A DNA stretch of 52,221 nt from a virus. This document shows positions 51,803 to 52,221 of this stretch, one piece after another; within the stretch, counting starts at the first letter, position 1; every line of letters starts with the position of its first letter. The position numbers and the translations under genes were made by a program. The DNA lies in the IMG/VR virus record IMGVR_UViG_3300032116_020335, positions 1 to 52,221 of that record. One strand, written 5' to 3'. The notes under the pieces were generated by a model. The model saw only the letters and a program-made list of their open reading frames with translations. It was not told the origin of the DNA and made no database searches.

Positions 51803-51810
51803 CAAAACTA
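51803..51810 (-). promoter_or_regulatory. TAGTTTTG element, weak candidate promoter
   Basis: The minus strand reads CTGTAGTTTTGTGCGGT and the ATG at 51796. TAGTTTTG fits TAnnTTTG. It sits in the 50-base gap after the M23-like gene, downstream of an A/T-rich inverted repeat. Low certainty because the distance to the ATG is only six bases. Confidence 0.25.
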
Positions 51811-51846
51811 CAGAAAAAATTTTTAATTTTTGTAATTTTCTGAAAA

Positions 51847-52221
51847 TTAAGTTAAAACGGAGTTACCATTGTAATTTGTTGAAACACTTAAAATGAAATT
51901 AATGTAATCAATGTAATCTTCTAATTTCATCATCTCAAGATGTAGGTGAACACCTTCACTTTGACCTACATTACCCTGTATTGCTAATGTTTGACCTTTT
52001 TTAAATGTATCAAGTTTTTTAACTTTTGCATTCTCAAAATGTAATATAACCATTGTCTTATTATTATCATCACTTAGTAAACACATTACTGAATTGTTAC
52101 CACCATCCTTAAATAAATCAACAACTTTACCATTAAAAGGTGCAGGTATTCCTGCAATAGAACCACCTTTTTTAATAACCATATCTGCAACAACATAATT
52201 ACCTGCATTATTTGTGTTTTC
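51847..52221 (-). CDS. M23-like metallopeptidase domain, C-terminal part (5' end outside window)
   Basis: The frame is open to the right edge of the window and ends at 51847. It carries KGGSIAGIPAPFNGKVVDL, VILHFENAKV, FKKGQTLAIQGNVGQSEGVHLHLEM, in the order of an M23/LytM beta-sandwich ('G-x-x-I-x-A...G-x-V', strand, 'G-x-x-L/I...G-x-x-G-x-S-x-G-x-H-L-H-x-E'). The H-L-H motif supplies a zinc ligand. The first motif (H-x-G/A-x-D) would map near YVVAD at the edge, where His appears replaced by Tyr. Such domains occur in tail-associated lysins and baseplate proteins. The full protein lies to the right and may have other domains. Confidence 0.7.
   Translation of the reverse strand, partial: ENTNNAGNYVVADMVIKKGGSIAGIPAPFNGKVVDLFKDGGNNSVMCLLSDDNNKTMVILHFENAKVKKLDTFKKGQTLAIQGNVGQSEGVHLHLEMMKLEDYIDYINFILSVSTNYNGNSVLT

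Noticed and set aside
51811-51846. A/T-only inverted repeat (CAGAAAA...TTTTCTG) after the M23-like gene as a terminator
   Set aside because: The stem is about seven pairs of almost only A/T, and in this AT-rich sequence such pairings are frequent. No GC clamp and no clear T-run.
1-52221. tRNA genes, CRISPR arrays, insertion sequences, attachment sites
   Set aside because: No cloverleaf-like segment, spacer-repeat array, transposase frame or integrase was seen. The only tandem repeats are coding repeats in the adhesins.

Overview
This is a 52 kb, very AT-rich, gene-dense stretch of a large tailed-phage genome. The replication and recombination genes are T4-like: a RecA/UvsX-type recombinase, a 5'-3' exonuclease of the T4 RNase H type, a DnaB/gp41-type helicase, gp46/gp47 (Rad50/Mre11-like), a gp55-like late sigma factor and a LysM-like gp53 baseplate wedge protein. 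They are divergent enough to suggest a T4 relative outside the classical Tevenvirinae. The starts I inspected lack a Shine-Dalgarno sequence, and a few intergenic spacers carry a TAnnTTTG element. Both are traits of Bacteroidota, so I infer a Bacteroidota host. No tRNA, CRISPR array or insertion sequence is visible, and no gene-free stretch exceeds about 110 bases.

Layout. (1) Positions 1-23215, all minus strand: an adhesin and tail-fibre region. It holds a 5' piece of a structural gene, two paralogous fibre proteins (728 and 444 aa), a 1660-aa fibre, two proteins built from SHAEG-type head repeats (1385 and 764 aa), two paralogous ~150-aa proteins, and a 2149-aa adhesin with nine copies of a beta-rich module. 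(2) 23269-26389, minus: the gp46 (Rad50-like) C-terminal part, preceded by a C-terminal intein fragment, and a HAD-like protein. (3) 26450-29449, plus: two glycosyltransferases, the gp55-like sigma factor and gp53. (4) 29446-32931, minus: two small proteins, a membrane-anchored BCS1-like AAA ATPase, an FkbM-like methyltransferase, and gp47 carrying the start of gp46 and an N-terminal intein fragment. (5) 32928-41683, minus: a cassette of about a dozen glycosyltransferases and methyltransferases. (6) 41707-48170, minus: replication and recombination genes. (7) 48270-52221, minus: virion-type proteins, small unknown proteins and the end of an M23-like peptidase.

The main discovery is an atypically split intein that fractures the recombination nuclease. 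The gp47 reading frame does not stop at the end of gp47. It runs into the first residues of gp46, up to the Lys of the Walker A P-loop, then into a 29-residue intein N-fragment starting with Cys. The rest lies 5.76 kb away in a separate transcription unit: a 129-residue intein C-fragment ending His-Asn, followed by Ser and the remainder of gp46. Trans-splicing would rebuild the P-loop at GK|S and produce a single Mre11-Rad50-like chain of about 1143 residues.

The modules fit one life cycle. The 41707-48170 block and the split 46/47 pair handle replication and recombination. The gp55-like factor probably drives late genes, several of which share a CTAYTTATA element just upstream. The left arm supplies a large, repeat-driven receptor-binding apparatus, and the sugar cassette probably decorates virion, DNA or host glycans.
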